Assembly (NCBI RefSeq): GCF_029948085.1
Contig: NZ_JARZZP010000005.1
Span: 62,001 to 126,000 of the forward strand
Source: Streptococcus taonis
GTDB lineage: Bacteria > Bacillota > Bacilli > Lactobacillales > Streptococcaceae
Direction: 5' to 3'
DNA length: 64,000 nt
Shown: one piece after another, positions 34,836-44,124 of the stretch
Layout: every line of letters begins with the position of its first letter
Position numbering within the stretch: position 1 is the stretch's first letter
Translations under genes and position numbers: made by a program
The notes under the pieces: model-generated
What the model saw: only the letters and a program-made list of their open reading frames with translations
What the model was told of the DNA's origin: nothing
Database searches by the model: none

Positions 34836-36050
34836 ATGCAGTATTCAGAAATTATGATTCGCTACGGAGAGCTTTCAACAAAAGGTAAAAACCGTATGCG
34901 CTTCATCAATAAACTACGTAATAATATCTCAGATGTCTTGTCCATCTATCCTCAAGTCAAAGTGACAGCAGACCGCGATCGTGCCCATGCTTATCTGAAT
35001 GGGGCAGATTATGAACCGGTGGCAGAGTCACTCAAGCAAGTTTTCGGGATTCAAAACTTTTCTCCAGTATATAAGGTTGAAAAATCTGTAGAAGTTCTGA
35101 AATCTGCTGTCCAAGAGATTATGAAGGATATTTACAAGGAAGGTATGACCTTTAAAATCTCTAGTAGACGCAGCGACCACAACTTTGAACTCGATAGTCG
35201 TGAACTCAATCAAACGCTTGGTGGAGCAGTTTTTGAAGCTATTCCAACCATTCAAGCCCAGATGAAAAATCCTGATATCAATCTTCAAGTGGAGATTCGT
35301 GAGGAAGCAGCCTACCTTTCATATGAAACCATTCGTGGAGCTGGTGGTTTACCGGTTGGAACTTCAGGGAAAGGCATGCTCATGTTGTCAGGTGGGATTG
35401 ACTCACCAGTAGCTGGTTATCTAGCTCTAAAACGTGGAGTGGATATCGAAGCTGTTCACTTTGCTAGTCCACCATATACAAGTCCAGGTGCCCTCAAAAA
35501 AGCCCAAGATTTGACCCGTAAATTGACTAAGTTCGGTGGGAATATCCAGTTTATCGAAGTACCATTTACTGAGATTCAAGAAGAAATCAAAGCTAAAGCT
35601 CCAGAAGCCTACCTCATGACTCTGACTCGTCGCTTTATGATGCGCATTACCGACCGTATCCGTGAAGTGAGAAAAGGTTTGGTCATTATCAATGGTGAAA
35701 GTCTTGGTCAGGTGGCCAGCCAAACTCTTGAAAGTATGCAGGCTATCAATGCTGTCACAAATATGCCAATCATTCGTCCAGTTGTAACTATGGACAAGCT
35801 AGAAATCATTGATATTGCTCAGGAAATTGATACCTTTGAAATTTCCATCCAGCCTTTTGAAGACTGTTGTACTATTTTTGCACCCGATCGTCCGAAGACA
35901 AATCCAAAGATTAAGAATGCAGAGCAGTATGAAACACGTATGGATGTCGAAGGTCTGGTTGAACGTGCAGTAGCAGGAATCATGATTACTGAAATTACGC
36001 CTCAAGCTGAGAAGGATGCAGTTGATGAGCTAATTGACGATCTCCTCTAA
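34836..36050 (+). CDS. thiI: tRNA 4-thiouridine synthetase ThiI
   Basis: Adenylates and thiolates U8 of tRNA using persulfide sulfur; also linked to thiazole synthesis in some bacteria. It is 404 aa: N-terminal ferredoxin-like region (about 1-60), THUMP domain (about 60-165) and the PP-loop ATPase with [10 protein letters not shown] (Ser185-Gly192). The C-terminal rhodanese domain with the persulfide Cys found in E. coli ThiI is absent, as in most Firmicutes. It forms an operon with the cysteine desulfurase upstream. Confidence 0.96.
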   Translation: MQYSEIMIRYGELSTKGKNRMRFINKLRNNISDVLSIYPQVKVTADRDRAHAYLNGADYEPVAESLKQVFGIQNFSPVYKVEKSVEVLKSAVQEIMKDIYKEGMTFKISSRRSDHNFELDSRELNQTLGGAVFEAIPTIQAQMKNPDINLQVEIREEAAYLSYETIRGAGGLPVGTSGKGMLMLSGGIDSPVAGYLALKRGVDIEAVHFASPPYTSPGALKKAQDLTRKLTKFGGNIQFIEVPFTEIQEEIKAKAPEAYLMTLTRRFMMRITDRIREVRKGLVIINGESLGQVASQTLESMQAINAVTNMPIIRPVVTMDKLEIIDIAQEIDTFEISIQPFEDCCTIFAPDRPKTNPKIKNAEQYETRMDVEGLVERAVAGIMITEITPQAEKDAVDELIDDLL

Positions 36051-36084
36051 TTAGAAAATCCAGAAGAATAGAGAAAATAAGTAG

Positions 36085-36133
36085 AAAAAGTTAGTTTATT
36101 GTCCTAAATTTGGACGGAAACTGACTTTTTTTC
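36085..36133 (+). terminator. Terminator after thiI
   Basis: AAAAAGTTAGTTT (36085-36097) pairs with AAACTGACTTTTT (36118-36130), one G-T wobble, with a T tract. The next gene's promoter (TATAAT 36145-36150) follows at once. Confidence 0.82.
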
Positions 36134-36185
36134 TATTTTTGTGCTATAATAAGATAAAATTTTGAATATAGAGAGTTTTCTGACA

Positions 36186-37010
36186 ATGAATCAATCTTAT
36201 TTTTATCTAAAAATGCGAGAGCATAAATTAGTGGTTCCCTACACAGGTAAGGAGCGCCGGGTACGTGTTCTCCTCCCCAAAAACTATGATAAAGACACGG
36301 ATAGAAGCTACCCAGTTGTGTATTTTCACGATGGACAAAACGTCTTCTATAGTAAGGAATCTTACGTTGGACATTCCTGGAAGATTATCCCAGCCATCAA
36401 GCGAAATCCAGATATCAGTTGTATGATTGTTGTGGCTATTGATAATGATGGTCTAGGACGGATGAATGAGTATGCGGCATGGAAATTCCAAGAGTCCAAC
36501 ATTCCTGGCCAACAATTTGGTGGTAAGGGAGTCGAGTACGCTGAGTTTGTCATGGAAGTGGTCAAACCCTTTATCGATGAAAACTATCGGACAAAGTCTG
36601 ATCGCAAGCACACTGCTATGGTTGGATCTTCTCTAGGTGGCAATATTACCCAGTTTATTGGCTTGGAATATCAGGATCAGATTGGATGTTTGGGAGTTTT
36701 CTCATCAGCTAACTGGCTTCACCAAGAGGCCTTTGATCGCTATATCGAGCGAAAAAAACTATTGCCTGACCAGCGTGTCTTTATCTATGTTGGTACGGAA
36801 GAAGCAGACGACACAGACAAGACCCTCATGGCTGGCAATATTAAGCAGGCCTATATTGACTCTTCTCTTCGCTATTATCATGATTTGATAGCAGGAGGAG
36901 TTCAGTTGGAAAATCTCTTGCTCAAGGTTCAAGCTGGAGCCATTCACCATGAAGTGCCATGGTCAGAAAATCTCCCAGCTTGCCTACGCTTTTTTGCAGA
37001 AAATTGGTAA
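36186..37010 (+). CDS. Putative esterase, alpha/beta hydrolase (esterase D-like)
   Basis: 274-aa cytoplasmic alpha/beta hydrolase; substrate unknown. Start chosen at ATG 36186 (MNQSYFYL); a TTG eight codons upstream is in frame but has no better SD. Motifs: core strand YPVVYFHDGQNVF (about 41-53), nucleophile elbow GSSLGG with Ser149, and a late His in GAIHHEVPWSE. This is the Fes/esterase-D-type fold. It leads a three-gene run (esterase, esterase, ATP-grasp) with 21- and 12-bp gaps and its own promoter at 36145, suggesting a common pathway, perhaps making or trimming an ester or amide metabolite. Confidence 0.8.
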   Translation: MNQSYFYLKMREHKLVVPYTGKERRVRVLLPKNYDKDTDRSYPVVYFHDGQNVFYSKESYVGHSWKIIPAIKRNPDISCMIVVAIDNDGLGRMNEYAAWKFQESNIPGQQFGGKGVEYAEFVMEVVKPFIDENYRTKSDRKHTAMVGSSLGGNITQFIGLEYQDQIGCLGVFSSANWLHQEAFDRYIERKKLLPDQRVFIYVGTEEADDTDKTLMAGNIKQAYIDSSLRYYHDLIAGGVQLENLLLKVQAGAIHHEVPWSENLPACLRFFAENW

Positions 37011-37031
37011 TCAATATAAAGGAGACAGGAT

Positions 37032-37772
37032 ATGAACATTGAACATCTTAGCCACTGGAGTGGTCATCTTAACCGTGAAATGTATGTTAATCGTTACGGA
37101 CACGCAGGTATCCCAGTGGTTGTCTTTGCTTCCTCAGGTGGTAGCCACAATGAATACTATGATTTTGGCATGATTGATGCATGTGCATCCTTTATCGAGG
37201 AAGGTCGCGTGCAATTCTTTACTCTTTCAAGTGTCGATAGTGAGAGTTGGCTAGCAACATGGAAAAATGGTCATGACCAGGCTGAAATGCACCGTGCCTA
37301 TGAACGATATGTGATTGAAGAAGCCATTCCTTTTATCAAGCACAAGACAGGCTGGTTCGACGGCATGATGACGACAGGCTGCTCTATGGGAGCCTATCAT
37401 GCCCTCAACTTTTTCCTACAACATCCGGATGTCTTTACCAAGGTAATCGCCCTCAGTGGTGTCTACGATGCGCATTTCTTTGTAGGTGACTACTACAATG
37501 ATGATGCCATCTATCAAAATTCACCAGTAGATTATATCTGGAATCAAAATGATGGTTGGTTTATTGACCGTTACCGTCAGGCTGAGATTGTGATTTGTAC
37601 TGGCTTAGGTGCTTGGGAACAGGATGGCCTTCCTTCTTACTACAAGTTAAAAGAAGCTTTTGACCAAAAACAAATTCCTGCCTGGTTTGCAGAATGGGGG
37701 CACGATGTGGCCCATGACTGGGAATGGTGGCGCAAACAAATGCCTTATTTCCTCGGTCATTTGAGTCTATAA
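37032..37772 (+). CDS. Second putative esterase of the cassette
   Basis: 246-aa alpha/beta hydrolase; substrate unknown. A nucleophile elbow GCSMGAY gives Ser118. Other features are PVVVFASSGGSHNEYYD (oxyanion region) and a late His in AEWGHDVAHDWEWW. It is clearly different in sequence from the preceding esterase, so this is not a recent duplication. It has a strong SD (AAAGGAG) and tight spacing to both neighbours. Confidence 0.8.
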   Translation: MNIEHLSHWSGHLNREMYVNRYGHAGIPVVVFASSGGSHNEYYDFGMIDACASFIEEGRVQFFTLSSVDSESWLATWKNGHDQAEMHRAYERYVIEEAIPFIKHKTGWFDGMMTTGCSMGAYHALNFFLQHPDVFTKVIALSGVYDAHFFVGDYYNDDAIYQNSPVDYIWNQNDGWFIDRYRQAEIVICTGLGAWEQDGLPSYYKLKEAFDQKQIPAWFAEWGHDVAHDWEWWRKQMPYFLGHLSL

Positions 37773-37784
37773 AAGGAGTCGCTT

Positions 37785-38951
37785 ATGAATTATCTTGTAA
37801 TTTCACCCTATTACCCACAAAATTTCCAACAGTTTAGTGTTGAGCTAGCCAATAAAGGAATCACCGTTCTAGGGATTGGGCAAGAACCCTATGAACAACT
37901 AGATGAGCCATTGCGCAATAGCTTGACTGAGTACTTCCGTGTTGATAATCTTGAAAATATTGATGAAGTTAAACGTGCAGTTGCCTTTCTCTTTTATAAG
38001 CATGGTCCAATTGACCGCATCGAATCTCACAATGAATACTGGCTAGAGTTGGATGCTGCTCTTCGTGAACAGTTTCATGTCTTTGGTGCCAAACCAGACG
38101 ATCTCAAAAAGACCAAGTTCAAGTCTGAAATGAAGAAACTCTTCAAAAAAGCTGGAGTTCCAGTGGTTCCAGGTGCTGTCATTGAAACAGATGCAGATGT
38201 TGACAAAGCTGTGAAAGAAATTGGCCTTCCTATGATTGCCAAACCTGACAATGGAGTGGGAGCGGCAGCAACCTTCAAGCTTGAAACAGAAGAGGATATC
38301 CATCATTTCAAGGCAGAGTGGGATCATTCAACCGTTTATTTCTTTGAAAAATTTGTTACCTCTAGTGAAATCTGTACCTTTGATGGTTTGGTAGATAGAG
38401 ATGGAAATATCGTCTTTTCTACGACCTTTGACTATGCCCATACACCGCTTGATCTCATGATTTACAAGATGGACAATTCTTATTATGTTCTTAAAGATAT
38501 GGATCCAAAATTGCGTAAATATGGTGAGGCTATTGTCAAGGAATTTGGTATGAAAGAACGTTTCTTCCATATCGAGTTCTTCCGTGAGGGTGATGATTAT
38601 ATTGCCATTGAGTACAATAACCGTCCAGCGGGTGGCTTCACTATTGATGTCTATAACTATGCGCATTCCTTGGATTTGTACAAGGGCTATGCAGCTATCG
38701 TTGCAGGTGAAGCATTCCCAGAGTCTCCATTTGAAACCCAGTATTGCTTGGCAACATCTCGTCGCGCCAATGCTAACTATGTTTATTCAGAAGAAGACTT
38801 GCTCGCTAAATATGGTCAACAGTTCAAAGTAAAGAAAATCATGCCGGCAGCCTTTGCTGAATTGCAAGGAGACTTTCTCTATATGCTAACGACACCAAGT
38901 CGTGAGGAAATGGATCAGATGATTAAGGACTTTGGTCAGCGTCAAGAATAA
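37785..38951 (+). CDS. ATP-grasp domain ligase-like protein
   Basis: 388 aa; an ATP-grasp fold enzyme that would join a carboxylate to an amine (or other nucleophile) through an acyl phosphate; the substrate is unknown. N-terminal pre-ATP-grasp region (about 1-110), ATP-binding lobe with PMIAKPDNGVGAAAT (about 145-160) and FFEKFV, and the Mg-binding region AIEYNNRPAGGF (about 271-282). It is the third gene of the esterase cassette and ends at a terminator 10 bp downstream, so the cassette is a closed transcription unit. Confidence 0.85.
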   Translation: MNYLVISPYYPQNFQQFSVELANKGITVLGIGQEPYEQLDEPLRNSLTEYFRVDNLENIDEVKRAVAFLFYKHGPIDRIESHNEYWLELDAALREQFHVFGAKPDDLKKTKFKSEMKKLFKKAGVPVVPGAVIETDADVDKAVKEIGLPMIAKPDNGVGAAATFKLETEEDIHHFKAEWDHSTVYFFEKFVTSSEICTFDGLVDRDGNIVFSTTFDYAHTPLDLMIYKMDNSYYVLKDMDPKLRKYGEAIVKEFGMKERFFHIEFFREGDDYIAIEYNNRPAGGFTIDVYNYAHSLDLYKGYAAIVAGEAFPESPFETQYCLATSRRANANYVYSEEDLLAKYGQQFKVKKIMPAAFAELQGDFLYMLTTPSREEMDQMIKDFGQRQE

Positions 38952-38961
38952 TCAAAATTTT

Positions 38962-38995
38962 GACTTAACAAACTAGGTTTGTTAGGTCTTTTTTT
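38962..38995 (+). terminator. Terminator of the esterase/ATP-grasp cassette
   Basis: 12-bp stem GACTTAACAAAC/GTTTGTTAGGTC (one wobble), loop TAG, then a T7 run. Confidence 0.9.
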
Positions 38996-39044
38996 AAGAA
39001 CTAAAATAAAAGCGTTTTCCCGCAGTATTCTTTTAGAATATCTG

Positions 39045-39073
39045 TTGCTAAAAGGCTTAAAAATTGATAGAAT
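39045..39073 (+). promoter_or_regulatory. Promoter of the aquaporin gene
   Basis: TTGCTA (39045-39050), 17-bp spacer, TAGAAT (39068-39073). Confidence 0.65.
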
Positions 39074-39109
39074 AGGGATTGTCTAAAAAATATTAAGGAG
39101 AATCTATCA

Positions 39110-39979
39110 ATGGATTTCGCATGGGCAGTCAAATATGCCACTGAATTTTTGGGAACAGCCATCTTGATTATCTTGGGAAATGGTGCAGTTGCCAACGTTG
39201 AACTTAAAGGTACGAAAGGTCACCAAAGTGGCTGGCTCGTTATCGCTGTTGGTTACGGTATGGGGGTTATGATCCCTGCCTTGATGTTTGGTAATGTTTC
39301 TGGTAACCACATCAACCCAGCCTTCACTCTTGGTCTAGCAGTTAGCGGACTTTTCCCTTGGGCACAAGTAGCACCATACATCGTTGCACAAGTCTTGGGA
39401 GCAATCTTCGGACAAGCCTTGGTTGTTGCAACTCACCGTCCTTACTACTTGCAAACTGAAAAAGCAAACAATATCTTGGGAACTTTCTCAACAATTTCAA
39501 GTTTGGACCACGGTACAAAAGAATCACGCTTCGCTGCAACAGTTAATGGTTTTATCAACGAGTTCGTTGGTTCATTCGTTCTTTTCTTTGCAGCACTTGG
39601 TTTGACAAAGAACTTCTTTGGAGCTGAAGTCCTACAATACATGAAACAAATGGCAACTCAAGCTGGTCAAAATGTTGACTTCTCTGATTTGGCAATTAAA
39701 GCTCAAGTAGCGCCTCATACAGCTTCAGGACTTTCTGTTGCTCACTTGGCACTTGGTTTCCTAGTAATGGCCTTGGTTACTTCACTTGGCGGACCTACAG
39801 GACCTGGTTTGAACCCAGCTCGTGACTTTGGACCACGTCTCCTTCATGCCTTCCTTCCAAAATCAATCCTTGGTCAACACAAGGGTGATTCAAAATGGTG
39901 GTATGCTTGGGTACCAGTAGTTGCACCGATTGCAGCAGCTATTGCAGCAGTAGCGCTCTTCAAATTACTTTACCTATAA
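39110..39979 (+). CDS. MIP-family channel (aquaporin / glycerol facilitator)
   Basis: 289-aa channel for water and/or small polyols in the cytoplasmic membrane. Six TM helices and two half-helices carry the paired signatures NPA (69-71, GNHINPAF) and NPAR (235-238, GLNPARDFGPRL). A Gly-Pro-Gly before the second NPA and a large loop between TM3 and TM4 suggest a glycerol-facilitator-like (GlpF/Gla) rather than strict water channel, but the selectivity is not certain. It is monocistronic, with its own promoter and terminator; it is not beside glp catabolic genes. Confidence 0.93.
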   Translation: MDFAWAVKYATEFLGTAILIILGNGAVANVELKGTKGHQSGWLVIAVGYGMGVMIPALMFGNVSGNHINPAFTLGLAVSGLFPWAQVAPYIVAQVLGAIFGQALVVATHRPYYLQTEKANNILGTFSTISSLDHGTKESRFAATVNGFINEFVGSFVLFFAALGLTKNFFGAEVLQYMKQMATQAGQNVDFSDLAIKAQVAPHTASGLSVAHLALGFLVMALVTSLGGPTGPGLNPARDFGPRLLHAFLPKSILGQHKGDSKWWYAWVPVVAPIAAAIAAVALFKLLYL

Positions 39980-39984
39980 TCATT

Positions 39985-40010
39985 AAAAACTGGGAAATCC
40001 CAGTTTTTTC
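39985..40010 (+). terminator. Terminator after the aquaporin gene
   Basis: AAAAACTGGG (39985-39994)/CCCAGTTTTT (39999-40008) with a short AAAT loop and a T tract. Confidence 0.88.
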
Positions 40011-40142
40011 TTGTCCATGAAAGTCAAGTTTTTAGATAGATATTCTTAAATCGTCAGACTTTTTTCATTTTAAAACTAAAAGTGAAAATATGGCAAAAAT
40101 GTGGTAAAATAGAGTATTAAGTAAACGTTAAAAAGGAATATT

Positions 40143-40676
40143 ATGCGTAAAGAGATTGCACCCGAATTATATAATTACAATAAATTCCCTGGTCCTGAAT
40201 TTCATCTATCTGGAGATAAAGTCGAAGCTGAAGGGTTTACCTTTACTTTGGTTGAAAATAGTAAGGACGCTTTTGATGCAACGGCATTTACTCAACGCTT
40301 TTCGGAAGTTTTAAACAAGTATGATTATATTGTAGGAGACTGGAGTAATGAGCAACTACGTTTACGTGGTTTCTACAAGAATGAGCGAGCCGAAGAGTCT
40401 TTAGAAAAAATCAGTCGCTTGCAAGACTACCTACTTGAGTATTGTAGCTATGGCTGTGCCTATTTTGTTTTAGAAAATGAAACTCCTAAACGTGCACCAT
40501 TTGACCAAAAAATGCGCAAAAAAGAGGAAGAAAAAGATACTCGAAAAGGTAAGAAGACTTCTCAAAATAAGAAAAGAAATCATACGGACAAGAGAAATAG
40601 ACATCGTCGTAAAGAACAGAAACCCCAGAATGAAGAAAAAGGACAACGTCATTTCGTCATCCGCAAGAAAGATTAG
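40143..40676 (+). CDS. YutD-like (DUF1027) protein with a basic tail
   Basis: 177 aa. The first about 120 residues match the YutD family (start MRKEIAPELYNYNKFPGPEFH, IVGDWSNEQLRLRGFYKN), of unknown function but conserved next to rlmN in lactic acid bacteria. The last about 55 residues are very Lys/Arg/Glu-rich (EEEKDTRKGKKTSQNKKRN) and probably disordered, perhaps RNA-binding. An SD (AAAGGA) precedes the ATG, and an extended -10 TAAAAT lies at 40105-40110. The rlmN start is 16 bp downstream, so the genes are likely one operon. Confidence 0.82.
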   Translation: MRKEIAPELYNYNKFPGPEFHLSGDKVEAEGFTFTLVENSKDAFDATAFTQRFSEVLNKYDYIVGDWSNEQLRLRGFYKNERAEESLEKISRLQDYLLEYCSYGCAYFVLENETPKRAPFDQKMRKKEEEKDTRKGKKTSQNKKRNHTDKRNRHRRKEQKPQNEEKGQRHFVIRKKD

Positions 40677-40692
40677 AGAATAAGGAGAAAAT

Positions 40693-41778
40693 ATGAAACC
40701 GTCAATTTATAGTTTAACACGCCAAGGAATGCAAGAATGGGTCTTGGAGCAGGGAGAAAAGAAATTCCGTGCAGATCAAATCTGGGAATGGCTTTACCGT
40801 AAACGTGTTCAATCATTTGAAGAAATGACCAACTTGTCTAAGGATTTGATTGCCAAACTCAATGACCAATTTGTGGTAAATCCTTTGAAACAACGCATTG
40901 TGCAAGAGTCAGCCGATGGTACTGTCAAGTACCTCTTTGAGTTGCCTGATGGTATGTTGATTGAGACTGTACTGATGCGCCAGCACTACGGTTTGTCAGT
41001 TTGTGTAACCACTCAGGTAGGCTGCAATATTGGTTGTACCTTCTGTGCATCAGGCTTGATCAAGAAACAACGTGACCTTAATAACGGGGAAATCGTCGCT
41101 CAGATTATGCTGGTTCAAAAATATTTTGACGAGCGTGGCCAGGACGAACGTGTTAGTCATATCGTAGTTATGGGTATTGGAGAACCATTTGATAACTACA
41201 ATAATGTCTTGAACTTCATCCGTACTATCAATGATGATAAGGGAATGGCTATCGGCGCTCGTCATATTACAGTATCAACTTCTGGTTTGGCTCACAAGAT
41301 TCGTGATTTTGCTAATGAAGGCGTACAGGTCAACCTTGCTGTCTCACTTCATGCGCCAAACAATGAACTGCGTTCAAGCATTATGAAGATTAACCGTGCC
41401 TTTCCAATTGAAAAACTCTTTGCAGCGATTGAGTATTACATCGAAACAACCAACCGCCGTGTGACTTTTGAGTATATCATGCTCAATGAAGTCAATGATG
41501 GAGTGGAGCAGGCACTCGAGTTGTCAGAATTGCTCAAGAATATCAAGAAATTGTCATATGTTAACTTGATTCCTTACAACCCAGTTAGTGAGCATGATCA
41601 GTATAGCCGAAGCCCTAAAGAGCGTGTCATGGCCTTCTATGATACACTCAAGAAAAAAGGTGTCAACTGTGTCGTTCGCCAGGAACATGGTACAGATATC
41701 GATGCGGCTTGTGGACAGTTGCGTTCAAATACCATGAAGCGTGATCGTCAAAAAGCAGTAGCTGAAGTAAATCCATAA
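40693..41778 (+). CDS. rlmN: 23S rRNA (adenine2503-C2)-methyltransferase
   Basis: Radical SAM enzyme that methylates C2 of A2503 in 23S rRNA and A37 of some tRNAs. It is 361 aa of normal length. The 4Fe-4S motif CNIGCTFC (Cys111, Cys115, Cys118) is present, as are the SAM-region GIGEPFDNY and a conserved C-terminal Cys in [20 protein letters not shown]. It follows the yutD-like gene and is followed after 1 bp by the vanZ-like gene and then an ABC-F gene, a translation-related operon. Confidence 0.96.
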   Translation: MKPSIYSLTRQGMQEWVLEQGEKKFRADQIWEWLYRKRVQSFEEMTNLSKDLIAKLNDQFVVNPLKQRIVQESADGTVKYLFELPDGMLIETVLMRQHYGLSVCVTTQVGCNIGCTFCASGLIKKQRDLNNGEIVAQIMLVQKYFDERGQDERVSHIVVMGIGEPFDNYNNVLNFIRTINDDKGMAIGARHITVSTSGLAHKIRDFANEGVQVNLAVSLHAPNNELRSSIMKINRAFPIEKLFAAIEYYIETTNRRVTFEYIMLNEVNDGVEQALELSELLKNIKKLSYVNLIPYNPVSEHDQYSRSPKERVMAFYDTLKKKGVNCVVRQEHGTDIDAACGQLRSNTMKRDRQKAVAEVNP

Positions 41779-41779
41779 G

Positions 41780-42253
41780 ATGAATCGAAAAACATTACTA
41801 AGCTTGGGAGTGCTTTTATACAGTCTTTGTATCGTCTGTTTTTGCTTTACTCCCCAACCTCAACTTCCTACAGGAGTGGAAACTCCAGGTATTCAAACTT
41901 TTGGACGCCTGGTTTTTCTTTTGACGCCTTTTAACTCCTTTTGGAAACTGGGTGAAGTAACAAGCCTTTTACAGCTGTTTTGGATTTTTTTGCAGAATGC
42001 CTTAAATATCCTCTTGCTTTTTCCATTGATTTTCCAGCTTCTCTATCTCAATCCTAGATTAAGAAAAACGAAGAAAGTGATTTTGGTAAGCTTTTTATTG
42101 AGCTTAAGCATCGAGTGCACACAATTAGTTTTGGATTTTTTCTTTGATTTTAATCGGGTCTTTGAGATTGATGATTTGTGGACCAACACTTTGGGTGGCT
42201 ACCTAGCTTGGATCCTCTATAAACTACTACATAAAAATAAGATAAGGAATTAA
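41780..42253 (+). CDS. VanZ-family membrane protein
   Basis: 157 aa with about four TM helices (about 5-22, 35-60, 65-90, 95-150). VanZ-family signatures include the IECTQLVLD motif near 113-121 and the segment FEIDDLWTNTLGGYLAW near the end. VanZ proteins give low-level teicoplanin resistance in enterococci; chromosomal homologues in streptococci are of unknown role. It starts 1 bp after the rlmN stop, so it is translationally coupled. Confidence 0.85.
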   Translation: MNRKTLLSLGVLLYSLCIVCFCFTPQPQLPTGVETPGIQTFGRLVFLLTPFNSFWKLGEVTSLLQLFWIFLQNALNILLLFPLIFQLLYLNPRLRKTKKVILVSFLLSLSIECTQLVLDFFFDFNRVFEIDDLWTNTLGGYLAWILYKLLHKNKIRN

Positions 42254-42254
42254 A

Positions 42255-43796
42255 ATGAGTATCTTAGAAGTTAAAAATTTGAGTCACGGTTTTGGTGATC
42301 GTGCGATTTTTGAAGACGTATCCTTCCGTCTCCTCAAAGGTGAACATATCGGTTTGGTTGGTGCCAATGGTGAAGGAAAATCAACCTTCATGAGCATTGT
42401 GACTGGTAAAATGTTACCGGATGAAGGTAAGGTGGAATGGTCTAAATATGTGACAGCTGGCTACCTAGATCAGCATGCTGTGCTTAAAGAAGGCCAAACT
42501 GTTCGTGACGTTCTTCGTACAGCTTTTGACGAATTATTTAAAGCCGAAGCACGTATCAATGAACTCTATATGGAAATGGCAGAAGAGGGCGCTGATATTG
42601 ATGCATTGATGGAAGAAGTTGGAGAACTCCAAGATCGTTTGGAAAGTCGTGATTTCTATACCTTAGATGCTAAGATCGATGAGGTAGCGCGTGCCCTTGG
42701 TGTCATGGATTTTGGGATGGATACGGATGTAACAGCCTTGTCAGGTGGACAAAGAACCAAGGTACTTTTGGCCAAACTCCTTCTTGAAAAACCTGATATC
42801 TTGCTTCTGGACGAGCCAACCAACTACTTGGATGCTGAACATATCGACTGGCTCAAGCGTTATCTTCAAAACTATGAGAATGCCTTTGTCCTCATTTCTC
42901 ACGATATTCCATTCCTCAACGACGTTATCAATATCGTCTATCATGTAGAAAATCAGCAGTTGACTCGTTATTCAGGCGATTACTACCAGTTCCAAGAAGT
43001 CTATGCCATGAAGAAATCACAGTTGGAAGCAGCCTATGAGCGTCAACAGAAAGAAATTGCGGATCTCAAGGATTTCGTAGCCCGTAATAAGGCGCGTGTT
43101 GCTACTCGTAACATGGCTATGTCTCGTCAAAAGAAATTAGACAAGATGGATATCATCGAACTTCAAAGTGAGAAACCAAAGCCATCCTTTGAATTCAAAA
43201 CAGCTCGTACACCTGGACGCTTTATCTTCCAAGCCAAGGACTTGCAGATTGGTTACGACCGTCCCCTTACTAAACCCTTAAACCTCACCTTTGAGCGCAA
43301 TCAAAAGGTTGCTATCATCGGTGCCAATGGTATCGGGAAAACAACCCTCTTGAAGAGTCTTTTGGGGATTATTCCACCTATTGCTGGGGAAGTTGAGCGT
43401 GGTGACTACCTAGAACTTGGCTACTTTGAACAAGAAGTGGAAGGTGGCAATCGCCAAACACCACTAGAAGCGGTATGGAATGCCTTTCCAGCGCTCAATC
43501 AAGCAGAAGTTCGTGCAGCCCTTGCCCGCTGTGGCTTGACGACTAAGCACATCGAAAGCCAGATTCAGGTCTTGTCAGGTGGGGAACAAGCCAAGGTTCG
43601 TTTCTGTCTCCTGATGAACCGTGAGAACAATGTCCTTGTTCTAGATGAACCTACCAACCACTTGGATGTGGATGCTAAGGATGAGCTCAAACGAGCTCTA
43701 AAAGAGTATAAGGGCTCAATCCTTATGGTTTGCCACGAACCAGACTTCTATGAAGGCTGGATGGACCAAATCTGGGACTTCAATGAGTTGACATAA
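42255..43796 (+). CDS. ABC-F family ATP-binding protein
   Basis: 513-aa soluble ATPase with two ABC domains and no membrane part; ABC-F proteins act on the ribosome as translation factors or antibiotic protection factors. Domain 1: Walker A GANGEGKST, signature LSGGQ (about 160), Walker B LLLDEPT. Linker (about 225-310) is charged and helical, with MAMSRQKKLDKM. Domain 2: Walker A GANGIGKTT, LSGGE, VLVLDEPT. Length and linker fit the housekeeping YdiF/YbiT-like type rather than dedicated resistance types (Msr, Vga). Operon with rlmN and vanZ-like. Confidence 0.92.
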   Translation: MSILEVKNLSHGFGDRAIFEDVSFRLLKGEHIGLVGANGEGKSTFMSIVTGKMLPDEGKVEWSKYVTAGYLDQHAVLKEGQTVRDVLRTAFDELFKAEARINELYMEMAEEGADIDALMEEVGELQDRLESRDFYTLDAKIDEVARALGVMDFGMDTDVTALSGGQRTKVLLAKLLLEKPDILLLDEPTNYLDAEHIDWLKRYLQNYENAFVLISHDIPFLNDVINIVYHVENQQLTRYSGDYYQFQEVYAMKKSQLEAAYERQQKEIADLKDFVARNKARVATRNMAMSRQKKLDKMDIIELQSEKPKPSFEFKTARTPGRFIFQAKDLQIGYDRPLTKPLNLTFERNQKVAIIGANGIGKTTLLKSLLGIIPPIAGEVERGDYLELGYFEQEVEGGNRQTPLEAVWNAFPALNQAEVRAALARCGLTTKHIESQIQVLSGGEQAKVRFCLLMNRENNVLVLDEPTNHLDVDAKDELKRALKEYKGSILMVCHEPDFYEGWMDQIWDFNELT

Positions 43797-43824
43797 AAAG
43801 AGAATCCCGCAAAACTAGAATAGG

Positions 43825-43855
43825 AAAAAGCCAAGTCTGGGTGACTTGGCTTTTT
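43825..43855. terminator. Bidirectional terminator
   Basis: AAAAAGCCAAGTC (43825-43837)/GACTTGGCTTTTT (43843-43855), loop TGGGT; it serves the ABC-F operon on the plus strand and the minus-strand zinc-ribbon gene. Confidence 0.92.
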
Positions 43856-43857
43856 GG

Positions 43858-44096
43858 CTAGTAATTCAAATAGGTTTCAATATCAGATTTTTGGATTTCT
43901 TTACCGAAGTGACAAATTGGGCAAGAAACGAAATAAGTTTTTCCGTAAGGAAAGAGTGGAATCCAGTAAAGGGTAAACTTACGTCCAGTTTCTGAAATTT
44001 CCCAAGTGTTGGCATTGTTACAGTGACCACACTCGATAGTGGTTTGAGTATGTCCTAAGACCTTTTGGTAACCTTTCGACCCCAGAATAAAATCAT
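43858..44096 (-). pseudogene. Zinc-ribbon small protein, frameshifted
   Basis: On the minus strand an SD (AAGGAG) precedes ATG at 44096, reading MILFWGRKVTK before a frame break: after GTT ACC AAA the frame runs AGG TCT TAG (stop). Shifting by one base restores a long frame (VLGHTQTTIECGHCN... then FVSCPICHFGKEIQK) that ends at TAG 43858-43860. The restored product has two CxxC pairs (CGHC, CPIC), a typical zinc ribbon of about 78 aa. The shift lies at a short A run (44063-44066), compatible with a one-base deletion; a sequencing error or programmed frameshift cannot be excluded. Confidence 0.75.
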
Positions 44097-44124
44097 TTTC
44101 ACATCTCCTTATTTTGGGGCCATA

